DNA from: an uncultured Bacilli bacterium
GTDB taxonomy: Bacteria > Bacillota_I > Bacilli_A > RF39 > UBA660
Assembly (NCBI GenBank): GCA_910589335.1
Contig: CAJUTW010000005.1
Location: 1-46,367 of the forward strand
Direction: 5' to 3'
DNA length: 46,367 nucleotides
Numbering within the stretch: the stretch's first letter is position 1; each line of letters begins with the position of its first letter. Shown one piece after another: positions 1 to 7,023 of this stretch. A program made the translations under genes and the position numbers. The notes below the pieces were generated by a model. The model was not told the origin of the DNA and did no database searches. It saw nothing but the letters and a program-made list of their open reading frames with translations.

Positions 1-146
1 ATGAATTAAAACATTTAATTGTAACTAATTTAATTTGCTTTTAAAAAGTAATTTATAAATTTGGAAATTTTTCTAAATTTAAAGATATATTATTTTTCAA
101 AATTATTTATATGTTTAGGAATTTTTAGTTAAATTTAATTGTTAGA

Positions 147-2099
147 TTATTTTGCTTTTATTTCAAACAAAATATCACGTAACTCCATGGCTCTTTCAAA
201 GTCTAAACTTTTAGCAGCTTCACGCATTTCTTGTTCTATTTTTTCTATTGTTAAAGCTAGTTCTTTTTTACTCATTTTCTTTTGCTTTTTAGAATCATCA
301 ACTTCAGCAGTATTTGTAATAACATCTCTGATTTCTTTTTTGATTGTTTTTGGTGTGATTCCGTGTTCTTCGTTATATTTTTCTTGAATAGAGCGACGAC
401 GTGCAGTTTCAGTGATAGCTGTTTGCATTGAATCTGTTATTTTATCTCCATACATTATGACATGACCATTCGCATTTCTTGCACAACGTCCAATAGTTTG
501 AATTAAACTTCTATTACTTCTTAAAAATCCCTCTTTATCAGCATCTAATATTGCGATTAAAGATACCTCGGGAATATCTAGTCCTTCTCTTAAAAGATTA
601 ATTCCTACTAAAACATCATATTTTTTAGCACGAACATCATGAATTATTTGCATTCTTTCTAATGTTTTAACTTCACTATGTAAATATGCGACTTTTATGT
701 CTAATTCTTTTAAATAGTTCGTCAATTCTTCAGCCATACGAATAGTTAATGTTGTTATTAAAACACGTTCATCTTTTGCGATACGTTCATTAATTTCACC
801 TACTAAATCATCAATTTGACCTTCTGTTTTTCTTACTTCAATTGTTGGGTCAAGAAGACCAGTTGGTCTAATTATTTGTTCAATATACTCATTATTAGTG
901 TGTTCTAGTTCTAAGTCTCCAGGTGTTGCTGATACATAAATAGCTTGATTTATTTTTTTTTCAAATTCATCATATTTTAATGGACGATTATCTAAGGCAC
1001 TAGGTAGTCTAAAACCATAGTCAACTAAATTCATTTTCCTTGCTCTATCTCCATTATACATTCCTCTTACTTGGGGAAGAGTAACATGAGATTCATCTAC
1101 TACTAATAAATAGTCATCGGGAAAGAAATCCATTAAAGTTGTTGGAGTTTCTCCTGGATCTCTTCCAGCCATAGGTGCTGAATAATTCTCTACTCCAGAA
1201 CAAAAACCAGTTTCTTCAAGCATTTCTAAATCATAATTTGTTCTTTGTTCTAATCGTTCTGCTGCTAGTAATTTATTATTTTCTTTTAATTCTTTTAGAC
1301 GATCGGCAAGTTCTTTTCTTATTCTTCCTAATGCAGCATGAAGTTTATCATCACTTACAACGAAATGACTTGCAGGAAAGATACTAATATTTTTTAAATT
1401 TGTTGTAACTACTCCAGTTAAAGTGTCTATTTCTGAAATTCTATCAATTTCTTCTCCAAAGAATTCTATTCTGTAACCTGTAGTTTTTTGATTAGCAGGA
1501 ATTATTTCTAAAACATCTCCTCTAACGCGAAATGTTCCACGTTTGAAATCTAGATCATTTCTTTCATAAAGCATATCTATCAGCTTTGTTAAGACTTGAT
1601 TTCTTTCTATTTCTTCTCCTACTGATAAAGTAAGCATTTTATTTTTATATTCTTCTACTTCTCCAATACCATAAATACAAGATACTGAAGCTACAACAAT
1701 AACATCTCTTCTACTCATTAATGCTGAAGTTGCAGCATGGCGAAGCTCATCTATTTCTTCGTTTATAGAGGAGTCTTTTTCAATATAAGTGTCACTTGAG
1801 GGAACATAAGCTTCTGGTTGATAATAATCATAGTAAGAAACAAAATACTCTACACGATTTTCTGGAAAAATTTCTTTAAGTTCAGAATATAATTGTCCAG
1901 CTAAAGTCTTATTATGAGCAAGGACTAATGTTGGCTTATTTGTTTTTTCAATTACATTTGCAATTGTAAAAGTTTTTCCTGTTCCTGTTGCCCCTAATAA
2001 AACTTGCTCTTTTTTCCCCTCTTCTATTCCTTGTACTAATTTTTCTATTGCCTGTGGTTGGTCGCCAGAAGGTTTAAATTTTGATACTAAATTGAACAA
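147..2099 (-). CDS. uvrB: Excinuclease ABC subunit B
   Basis: UvrB is the damage-verification helicase of nucleotide excision repair; it is loaded by UvrA and recruits UvrC. Visible motifs: Walker A GATGTGKT at residues 36-43, the tyrosine-rich beta-hairpin region YYDYYQPEAYVP near 90, a DESH helicase motif near 335, the QTIGRCARN motif, and a C-terminal UVR coiled coil ending LRDILFEIKAK that binds UvrC. At 650 aa it is normal length. The start is TTG at 2099, preceded by AGGAAG at about nine bases; an in-frame TGA lies just upstream, so no longer start is possible. uvrA is not next to it inside the window. Residues about 14-90 are encoded by DNA identical to the truncated copy at 5888-6119. 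Identification is certain; the weak start and the duplication are the odd points. Confidence 0.97.
   Translation of the reverse strand: MFNLVSKFKPSGDQPQAIEKLVQGIEEGKKEQVLLGATGTGKTFTIANVIEKTNKPTLVLAHNKTLAGQLYSELKEIFPENRVEYFVSYYDYYQPEAYVPSSDTYIEKDSSINEEIDELRHAATSALMSRRDVIVVASVSCIYGIGEVEEYKNKMLTLSVGEEIERNQVLTKLIDMLYERNDLDFKRGTFRVRGDVLEIIPANQKTTGYRIEFFGEEIDRISEIDTLTGVVTTNLKNISIFPASHFVVSDDKLHAALGRIRKELADRLKELKENNKLLAAERLEQRTNYDLEMLEETGFCSGVENYSAPMAGRDPGETPTTLMDFFPDDYLLVVDESHVTLPQVRGMYNGDRARKMNLVDYGFRLPSALDNRPLKYDEFEKKINQAIYVSATPGDLELEHTNNEYIEQIIRPTGLLDPTIEVRKTEGQIDDLVGEINERIAKDERVLITTLTIRMAEELTNYLKELDIKVAYLHSEVKTLERMQIIHDVRAKKYDVLVGINLLREGLDIPEVSLIAILDADKEGFLRSNRSLIQTIGRCARNANGHVIMYGDKITDSMQTAITETARRRSIQEKYNEEHGITPKTIKKEIRDVITNTAEVDDSKKQKKMSKKELALTIEKIEQEMREAAKSLDFERAMELRDILFEIKAK
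1829..2060. repeat. 232-bp direct repeat, copy 1 (inside uvrB)
   Basis: I aligned this stretch by eye to 5888-6119 and found no differences across 232 bases. On both sides identity stops abruptly: the first 13 codons of uvrB and the leader differ at many positions between copies. A perfect core between diverged flanks suggests recent gene conversion or recombination rather than a simple recent tandem duplication. Confidence 0.9.
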
Positions 2100-2135
2100 A
2101 TTTCATCACTTCCTAATTTTATTATGATTACTATC

Positions 2136-2216
2136 AACCAAATTATTCGTCCCCAAATTCGTCCCGAAACACTAATTTTAGTTGGTTAATAGATAATTTT
2201 TTTGTTGGGGACGAAT
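2136..2216. repeat. REP-like palindromic element upstream of uvrB
   Basis: Nested inverted repeats: ATTCGTCCCCAA (2145-2156) pairs perfectly with TTGGGGACGAAT (2205-2216), and AACCAA (2136-2141) pairs with TTGGTT (2182-2187). A second direct AATTCGTCCC lies at 2156-2165. The GGGGACGAAT...GTCACAAATTT arrangement recurs at 5755-5795, at the other end of the island. The GGGGAC palindrome style resembles REP elements moved by Y1/TnpA-REP transposases in Firmicutes (inference); no transposase is present here. Confidence 0.6.
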
Positions 2217-2313
2217 GAAAGTCACAAATTTCATTTTGTGAATTAAATAATACTAAATAACATCAAATGAAATTAAAGGAGATTTCTTGCATTATTTTAA
2301 CATCTATATAGTC

Positions 2314-2346
2314 AAAAAACAAGACGCTTCAATAGTATCTTGTTTT
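2314..2346 (-). terminator. Rho-independent terminator
   Basis: Stem AAAACAAGA/TCTTGTTTT with a 13-base loop. Read on the minus strand it runs into a T-rich tract. It sits just after the stop of the minus-strand gene fragment ending at 2354. Confidence 0.6.
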
Positions 2347-2353
2347 ATCATTT

Positions 2354-2539
2354 TTAAACAGATAAAAGTAAATTATTAATCCATTTTTCTTCTTTTTCAA
2401 TTATTTCTATATCTTTACTAAAATCATTGTCTTTTATCATTTCTACCTTAGATTTAACACTTTCAATAAATGGTTCTAATTCGTTTAAACAATCAGCTAT
2501 TATTTCTTCATTATCTCCATAAACATCAACTGTTAGAAC
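2354..2539 (-). pseudogene. 5'-truncated gene fragment, unknown function
   Basis: The minus strand has about 61 open codons ending at TAA 2354-2356, translating to an acidic, coding-looking tail (VLTVDVYGDNEEIIADCL ... EEKWINNLLLSV) followed by a terminator. Immediately 5' of the first codon is TGA, and the sequence switches to the opposite-strand peptidase fragment within about 20 bases, so the gene has lost its 5' end at a recombination junction near 2540. I do not recognise the family. Short acidic proteins of this look are common among immunity proteins, but that is only a guess. Confidence 0.45.
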
Positions 2540-2556
2540 TCACCAGTGAAAAAAAT

Positions 2557-3111
2557 ATGTCATTATGGAATTATGCAATATATGGTTACTATAATAGTAG
2601 TGTAAATTCAATAGAATGGAAGCAAAAGGGAGAGCCGTGGTCTAATATAAGAATTGGAAATACTAACAGAACTATTGGAGATATTGGATGTTTAGTGACT
2701 TCAATAGCAATCTTAATTAAGAAATCAGGAGTTTCTACAAATGGGATAAAACCATTTAACCCAGGAACATTTGTTACTGCTCTAAATAATATTTATGGTT
2801 TTGATTCTTATGGTTGTTTGAGATATGACCCAATATCTAAATTGATACCTCAGTTCAAATATACAGGTAGAGTAATTTTAAATGGAAAGTCAAAAAATGA
2901 TAAACTTAGTGAGATAAAAAAATATTATTCATTTGGTTACTATATTGCTATTAAGGTTATTGATACAAATTATAGTCAACATTGGGTAGCATTAGATGAT
3001 ATTGAGGGAGATAATATATTAATGTCGGATCCTGGAAGTAAAGCAATTAATTTATGGCAAGAATATGATTGGGAAAATACAACACAATTTGTTTATTTTA
3101 AAATTAATTAA
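2557..3111 (+). pseudogene. C39-like cysteine peptidase, 5'-truncated
   Basis: A single papain-like (C39/NlpC-type) domain. The usual opening is visible: WKQKGEPWSNIRIG, then TIGDIGCLVTSIAI with the catalytic Cys, then HWVALDDI with the His and ILMSDPGS with the supporting Asp. Such domains cleave peptides or peptidoglycan cross-bridges and are normally exported. Here the ATG at 2557 has no ribosome-binding site, and the frame upstream (from 2470) is antisense to another gene fragment. The signal peptide and promoter therefore appear lost at the junction near 2540. About 185 residues remain and all three catalytic positions survive. Domain call is good; whether it is expressed is doubtful. 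Confidence 0.6.
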
Positions 3112-3305
3112 AATTTACTATCAGTAAAATAGAAATTAGTAGTATAATAGAAATATAGAAGATTTAGCTAAACATTAAATCAGATAAAATTAAAAATTCT
3201 ATGTAGTAATTTTATGTTGATATTAATATCTATATAATTGGATTGAGGGAGGTGAAAGTAAACCAACTTATTTAGATTTAATATAGAAATGGAGAAACAA
3301 TAAAA

Positions 3306-4514
3306 ATGAAAAAATGCTTAACAATATTTTCAACAATGATATTAGCAATTTCAATATCAACCTATGATGTTCAAGCAAAAAATAGTGTAAATAATAATCA
3401 AAATGAAATTTTAACAGCAGATGAAATTTTGCAAGATAAAAAAATGCAAAAAGAAATAGAAGATTATTTAGTTAAAGAACTAGGTGAAAACTATAAATTA
3501 AAATTAGAGAAAAATGAAAAATCAGTAAAAAATGCTCAAAATCTAGAAAAAGAATTTGTAACTGATGAAAAAGGTTCTACAATCTATCCAGATTATTTTG
3601 GAGGAATGTATATAGATAAAGATGACCAATTAGTTGTCCAAATTGTTAAAAGTAAGCTTTCTGCATCTGATACTGAAAAATATTCAAAACTAATAAATGA
3701 TGCAAATAAAGAATATGTACAATATTCTTACAGAGAATTAAAAGATATACATGATAAAGTTTTAAATTATTTTTTAAATGATAATAAATTAGTGAATATT
3801 ACAGGAGTATCTATAGATGTATTATCAAATCGTGTAATTGTAGAATTAAAAGAAAAATCAGAAGATACAATTAATGTATTTAGAGAAAATATAATTGATT
3901 CTGCATTGATAGAATTTGAGCAAGGACAGAACTTTGAAGCTGTAGCAAATCTTAATCCAGGTGCTAGTTATGGATGGTGTTCTTTCGCCTATCGTGCTAG
4001 ACTTTCAGGAAGAAATGGTATAGTTACTGCGGCACATTGTGTTAATTCAGGACAAAGTTTATCGTTTGGAACCGTAAAAAAGTGGCAACGAAGTGGTAGC
4101 ATTGATGCAGCATGGATTGAAACAAATTCTTCTAATACTCCAACAAACACATTAAATTCGAAACCACCATTTAGTAATATAACAACGATTTCAACAAGTG
4201 TAGTTACATCTTTTTATCCAGGGCAAGCAGTAGCAAAATTAGGAGGAGCAACAGGATTTACAGTAGGTTCAGTTACAAATGGTAGTTATTCTGGAACCGT
4301 TGATGGTATAAATCATACTAATTTAGTTCGTGCAAACTTAGTTGCTAATCATGGGGATAGTGGAGGTATTGTAATAGACCAAAATGCTATATTAGGTAAT
4401 AATTCATACGCAACAGCAGGAGTCGTAACGGCAAAGTCTAATAGCAATGGAACAGATATGTTGTTTACAAAAGCAAGTCAAGTTAATTCAATATTTGGTA
4501 TATCTAGATATTAG
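3306..4514 (+). CDS. Secreted trypsin-like (S1, streptogrisin-type) serine protease
   Basis: A 402-residue pre-pro-protease. Residues 1-24 form a signal peptide (MKKCLTIFSTMILAIS..., cleavage after VQA). Residues about 25-220 are a charged pro-region of the kind that assists folding in alpha-lytic/streptogrisin proteases. The S1 domain begins near NPGASYGWCSFAYRARL; the catalytic triad is visible as His244 (TAAHC), Asp267 (SIDAAWIE) and Ser352 (HGDSGGIV). The mature part has the length of the compact bacterial subgroup. The start ATG follows GGAGAAACAATAAAA, an acceptable ribosome-binding site. A membrane-anchored gene follows after 12 bases and the pair ends at a terminator. It lies on the island between the two uvrB copies, so horizontal acquisition is likely. 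The target is unknown. Confidence 0.9.
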   Translation: MKKCLTIFSTMILAISISTYDVQAKNSVNNNQNEILTADEILQDKKMQKEIEDYLVKELGENYKLKLEKNEKSVKNAQNLEKEFVTDEKGSTIYPDYFGGMYIDKDDQLVVQIVKSKLSASDTEKYSKLINDANKEYVQYSYRELKDIHDKVLNYFLNDNKLVNITGVSIDVLSNRVIVELKEKSEDTINVFRENIIDSALIEFEQGQNFEAVANLNPGASYGWCSFAYRARLSGRNGIVTAAHCVNSGQSLSFGTVKKWQRSGSIDAAWIETNSSNTPTNTLNSKPPFSNITTISTSVVTSFYPGQAVAKLGGATGFTVGSVTNGSYSGTVDGINHTNLVRANLVANHGDSGGIVIDQNAILGNNSYATAGVVTAKSNSNGTDMLFTKASQVNSIFGISRY

Positions 4515-4526
4515 TTATAAAGATAT

Positions 4527-4964
4527 ATGATAAAATCACATAAAAAAAAATATTTGCTAGTTATATGTATAGTTTTAATCACTTTAATAGGGTTAATAAT
4601 ATTTATCAAAAAACCAAGTTATGAAAAGATTGTTGATAAGCTAAAATCTACTAGTTTTATAATGGTATATGACTTAACGTCAAATGAAGTACAAAATAAA
4701 AAAATTACTAATAGTAAAACAATAAATGACTTAATTAAAATACTAAATAGTTCAAAAATAGATAATAGTGAATGGGAAAATCTTACAGGTGATAAATATA
4801 GATTAGAGTTTTATAAAAAAAACAAAGAAATAATTGCTCAGATTCTAATTAATACAAATCATAATAACCCTATACATATTAAATATAAAAATTATGATTA
4901 TGCTATAAAAACAAAACAATTTGAGTTATTAAACGATATTTTAGAAAATTACATAAATTCTTGA
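4527..4964 (+). CDS. Membrane-anchored hypothetical protein, partner of the protease
   Basis: Encodes 145 residues: a lysine-rich cytoplasmic start, one transmembrane helix (LLVICIVLITLIGLIIFI, residues about 9-28) and an extracellular domain of about 115 residues. The outside part has a pattern of beta strands and a GDKYRLEFYKKN segment. I do not recognise the family. It starts 12 bases after the serine protease, on the same strand, and shares its terminator. An inhibitor, protector or substrate of the protease is a reasonable inference but unproven. The ribosome-binding site is weak, suggesting translational coupling. Confidence 0.7.
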   Translation: MIKSHKKKYLLVICIVLITLIGLIIFIKKPSYEKIVDKLKSTSFIMVYDLTSNEVQNKKITNSKTINDLIKILNSSKIDNSEWENLTGDKYRLEFYKKNKEIIAQILINTNHNNPIHIKYKNYDYAIKTKQFELLNDILENYINS

Positions 4965-4989
4965 AAAATCAAATTTTACTTGATTTGAT

Positions 4990-5020
4990 AAAAGGCTATA
5001 AAGAAAATTATAGTCTTTTT
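4990..5020 (+). terminator. Terminator of the protease pair
   Basis: AAAAGGCTATAA pairs with TTATAGTCTTTT around a short loop, followed by T residues; it closes the plus-strand two-gene unit. Confidence 0.75.
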
Positions 5021-5026
5021 ATGTAC

Positions 5027-5060
5027 AAAAAAAATCAATCCTGTACTAACAATTGATTTT
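5027..5060 (-). terminator. Terminator of the OB-fold gene
   Basis: AAAATCAAT (5031-5039) pairs with ATTGATTTT (5052-5060); on the minus strand it is followed by a run of eight T. It faces the plus-strand terminator at 4990-5020. Confidence 0.75.
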
Positions 5061-5085
5061 AAGTATTGTGAACTTCTTAATAAAT

Positions 5086-5355
5086 TTACTTTGAAACAAA
5101 TTTAATTTCATCAGCTTTTAAAATTATATTTTCCTTGATAGAATCTACTGTTTCTAGATGACCTTTAATTGCCAGTAATTTACCTATTTCTATTTTTAGA
5201 GATGGTAACTTAATAAAAATATTAGATACTAAAGTGTCAATATAGTAATAAGATTTTATATTTTGTTGTTTTGGAACTTTCAAAGTTATAACACAAATGT
5301 TTTTTTCTTTTCTTATTTTTTCAATTACTCCTGAAATGAAAACAACATTTAGCAT
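5086..5355 (-). CDS. Small OB-fold (SSB-like) protein
   Basis: Encodes 89 residues. The opening MLNVVFISGVIEKIR and the alternating beta-strand pattern up to GKLLAIKGHLETV resemble single-stranded-DNA-binding OB folds, though it is shorter than housekeeping SSB (150-170 aa) and lacks the acidic C-terminal tail that recruits partners. Such short SSB-like proteins are common on mobile elements and in low-GC gut Firmicutes. It has a strong ribosome-binding site (AAAGGAGGTGAAATAA) and its own terminator. The assignment rests on fold-like pattern only. Confidence 0.55.
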   Translation of the reverse strand: MLNVVFISGVIEKIRKEKNICVITLKVPKQQNIKSYYYIDTLVSNIFIKLPSLKIEIGKLLAIKGHLETVDSIKENIILKADEIKFVSK

Positions 5356-5413
5356 TTATTTCACCTCCTTTCCTTCATATTTTTTTAATTCATATACTAC
5401 CTTTTTGTCTTGC

Positions 5414-5446
5414 AAAAAAAAAACCGACTATCTTCATAATCAGTTT
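5414..5446 (-). terminator. Terminator of the 79-aa gene
   Basis: AAACCGACTAT (5421-5431) pairs, with G-T wobbles, with ATAATCAGTTT (5436-5446); on the minus strand a long T run follows. Located just after the stop at 5470. Confidence 0.75.
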
Positions 5447-5469
5447 ATACCTTTATTTTTATATAAAAT

Positions 5470-5709
5470 TTAATCTTCTATAATGTCTTCTAATATTTCA
5501 AGCCACTCATTTATATTATTTTTTATAAAATCTTCTATTGATTCTTTTAATTGACTGCTTTCAATCTCGGTCATGTGATAAATATTAGCATACCCATCCT
5601 TTTCTATACAAAAATCTAAATAATTCTCTTTTGGTAAAAGATATAAATAATATTGTTGAGTATCTCTATTTATTTTATACCTAGTTATATTTAATTTTTG
5701 CTTTATCAT
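5470..5709 (-). CDS. Hypothetical 79-residue acidic protein
   Basis: Unrecognised. The protein begins MIKQKLNITRYKINRD, continues with beta-like segments (YYLYLLPKENYLDFCIEK) and ends in an acidic helix (NEWLEILEDIIED). No membrane segment or cysteine motif. It is preceded by GGAAAATAAA as a modest ribosome-binding site and followed by a good hairpin terminator, which argues it is a real gene. It sits on the island between the uvrB copies. Confidence 0.5.
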   Translation of the reverse strand: MIKQKLNITRYKINRDTQQYYLYLLPKENYLDFCIEKDGYANIYHMTEIESSQLKESIEDFIKNNINEWLEILEDIIED

Positions 5710-5754
5710 TTTATTTTCCTTTCTTTTTTACAAATTATAGATACTCAGTAATAG

Positions 5755-5865
5755 GGGGACGAATAGGAACGAATAAAGGTCACAAATTTTATTTTATATT
5801 TTTAATATCATATTGTCCACTTAGTGTTATTTCGTTTTAAATCAATGGATTAAATAATACTATTT
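5755..5865. repeat. REP-like motif at the second island boundary
   Basis: Contains GGGGGACGAAT, then AACGAATAAAGGTCACAAATTTTATTTTAT spread over the next 30 bases, and ATTAAATAATACTA near 5845-5858. The same ordered motifs occur at 2205-2255 upstream of uvrB. This imperfect direct repeat frames the 2.2-5.87 kb island. The left-hand copy is more palindromic. Confidence 0.45.
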
Positions 5866-6158
5866 AATATAAGAGTTTTGATGTTACCATAGTAAGAAAC
5901 AAAATACTCTACACGATTTTCTGGAAAAATTTCTTTAAGTTCAGAATATAATTGTCCAGCTAAAGTCTTATTATGAGCAAGGACTAATGTTGGCTTATTT
6001 GTTTTTTCAATTACATTTGCAATTGTAAAAGTTTTTCCTGTTCCTGTTGCCCCTAATAAAACTTGCTCTTTTTTCCCCTCTTCTATTCCTTGTACTAATT
6101 TTTCTATTGCCTGTGGTTGATCACCACTGGGTTTAAATTTTGATACTATTTTAAACAT
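5850..6158 (-). pseudogene. Truncated duplicate of the uvrB 5' end
   Basis: 102 codons: about the first 90 match UvrB (Walker A GATGTGKT intact), then the frame runs into an unrelated 12-residue tail (GNIKTLILNSII). Without helicase motifs II-VI it cannot be a working UvrB. It differs from the full gene in having a canonical ATG start and a strong GGAGGAC ribosome-binding site, while the full-length copy uses TTG. The leaders at 2101-2290 and 6160-6330 are related but clearly diverged. Likely the scar of an island inserting into, or recombining with, uvrB. It may still be translated as a short ATP-binding-loop peptide. Confidence 0.85.
5888..6119. repeat. 232-bp direct repeat, copy 2
   Basis: Identical by eye to 1829-2060 inside uvrB; divergence resumes immediately at both ends (TCATAG versus CCATAG on one side, GGTCGCC versus GATCACC on the other). 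Confidence 0.9.
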
Positions 6159-6363
6159 AATGTCCTCCGTTCATTACTATTTTGTTTACTATTAACTAAA
6201 TTATTCATCTAGATATTTATCCAAAAAATAATAATTTTAGTTGATTAAAATATGACTTTTTGGGTGTTAAAATGTTTCCTTTTGTGAACTAAATAATACT
6301 AAACATGACTAAATATAAAATCACTCCATATTTTACCTTAAAATTTAAGAAAAGTCTACATAG

Positions 6364-6389
6364 AAAAAGAATGAATAAATCTCCATTCT
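6364..6389 (-). terminator. Terminator after rdgB
   Basis: AGAATG pairs with CATTCT around a ten-base loop and is followed on the minus strand by T-rich sequence, 12 bases beyond the rdgB stop. Confidence 0.5.
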
Positions 6390-6401
6390 AAATAATTAAA
6401 A

Positions 6402-6971
6402 TCATATATTATGACTTTCTAATCTTTTCTTTAATGTTTTAATTGCAACTGCTCTAGCACTAATTTCATTTTTTTCTTTAGGAGATAACTCTGCTAGAGT
6501 TAAACCATTAGGAAGTTCAAATATTTCATCAAAACCAAAACCATTTTTTCCTCTACATTCTCTAGAAATGAATCCGTCTAAAACACCTTCTGCTTCAATA
6601 AATTTAGTTCCATTATAATAAACTAGACTACATATTACTTGTGCACTTCTATCATTATATTTATCTATTTCGTGAATTAAATATTCATTTCTCATTCTAT
6701 CAGTAGCATTATCTCCTAAAAATCGATGTGTCATAACACCAGGAAAACCATCTAATGCCTTAATACATAATCCAGAATCATCTGCAATAGTTTCTTCATG
6801 AATAATTTCATAGATTTCTTTTGCCTTCTTTTTGGCATTTCCTAAAAAAGTATCTTGATCTTCTAAAACATCTACATTTAATCCTTTTTCTTTTAGTGAA
6901 TGAATTTTATACTCATGAAATATTTTCTTAATTTCATTAATTTTACCCTGATTATTAGTTGCAATAATCAT
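6402..6971 (-). CDS. rdgB: XTP/dITP diphosphatase (Ham1/RdgB family)
   Basis: Hydrolyses non-canonical purine triphosphates (dITP, XTP) to monophosphates, keeping them out of DNA and RNA. The 189-residue length is typical. Visible family motifs: the N-terminal ATNNQGKINEI substrate loop (residues 4-14), IADDSGLCIKALDGFPG around residue 61 with the catalytic acidic pair, and GKNGFGFDEIFELP near 143. The ATG is preceded by AAAGGAGG. It is third in an operon after a HAD phosphatase and a PEP-utilising enzyme, with a 52-base gap. Function is confident from motif conservation. Confidence 0.95.
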   Translation of the reverse strand: MIIATNNQGKINEIKKIFHEYKIHSLKEKGLNVDVLEDQDTFLGNAKKKAKEIYEIIHEETIADDSGLCIKALDGFPGVMTHRFLGDNATDRMRNEYLIHEIDKYNDRSAQVICSLVYYNGTKFIEAEGVLDGFISRECRGKNGFGFDEIFELPNGLTLAELSPKEKNEISARAVAIKTLKKRLESHNI

Positions 6972-7023
6972 ATTAAATAGCCTCCTTTAAATTTTTATTT
7001 TCGAGTTTATAAAAACTCTATTT

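Noticed and set aside
1..146. Possible uvrA or another gene downstream of uvrB
   Set aside because: Only AT-rich sequence with no coding frame or clear terminator; too short to decide what follows.
2136..2216. Repeated GGGGACGAAT motifs as a CRISPR array
   Set aside because: Only two or three imperfect copies with irregular spacing, arranged as inverted repeats; no cas genes.
3230..3262. GAGGGAGGTGAAAG upstream of the protease as a leader peptide start
   Set aside because: No start codon at proper spacing; the only nearby frame (GTGAAAGTAAAC...) overlaps the ribosome-binding site and stops after seven codons.
5850..6158. Truncated uvrB copy as a functional short UvrB paralogue
   Set aside because: It stops before every helicase motif except Walker A and ends in an unrelated tail.
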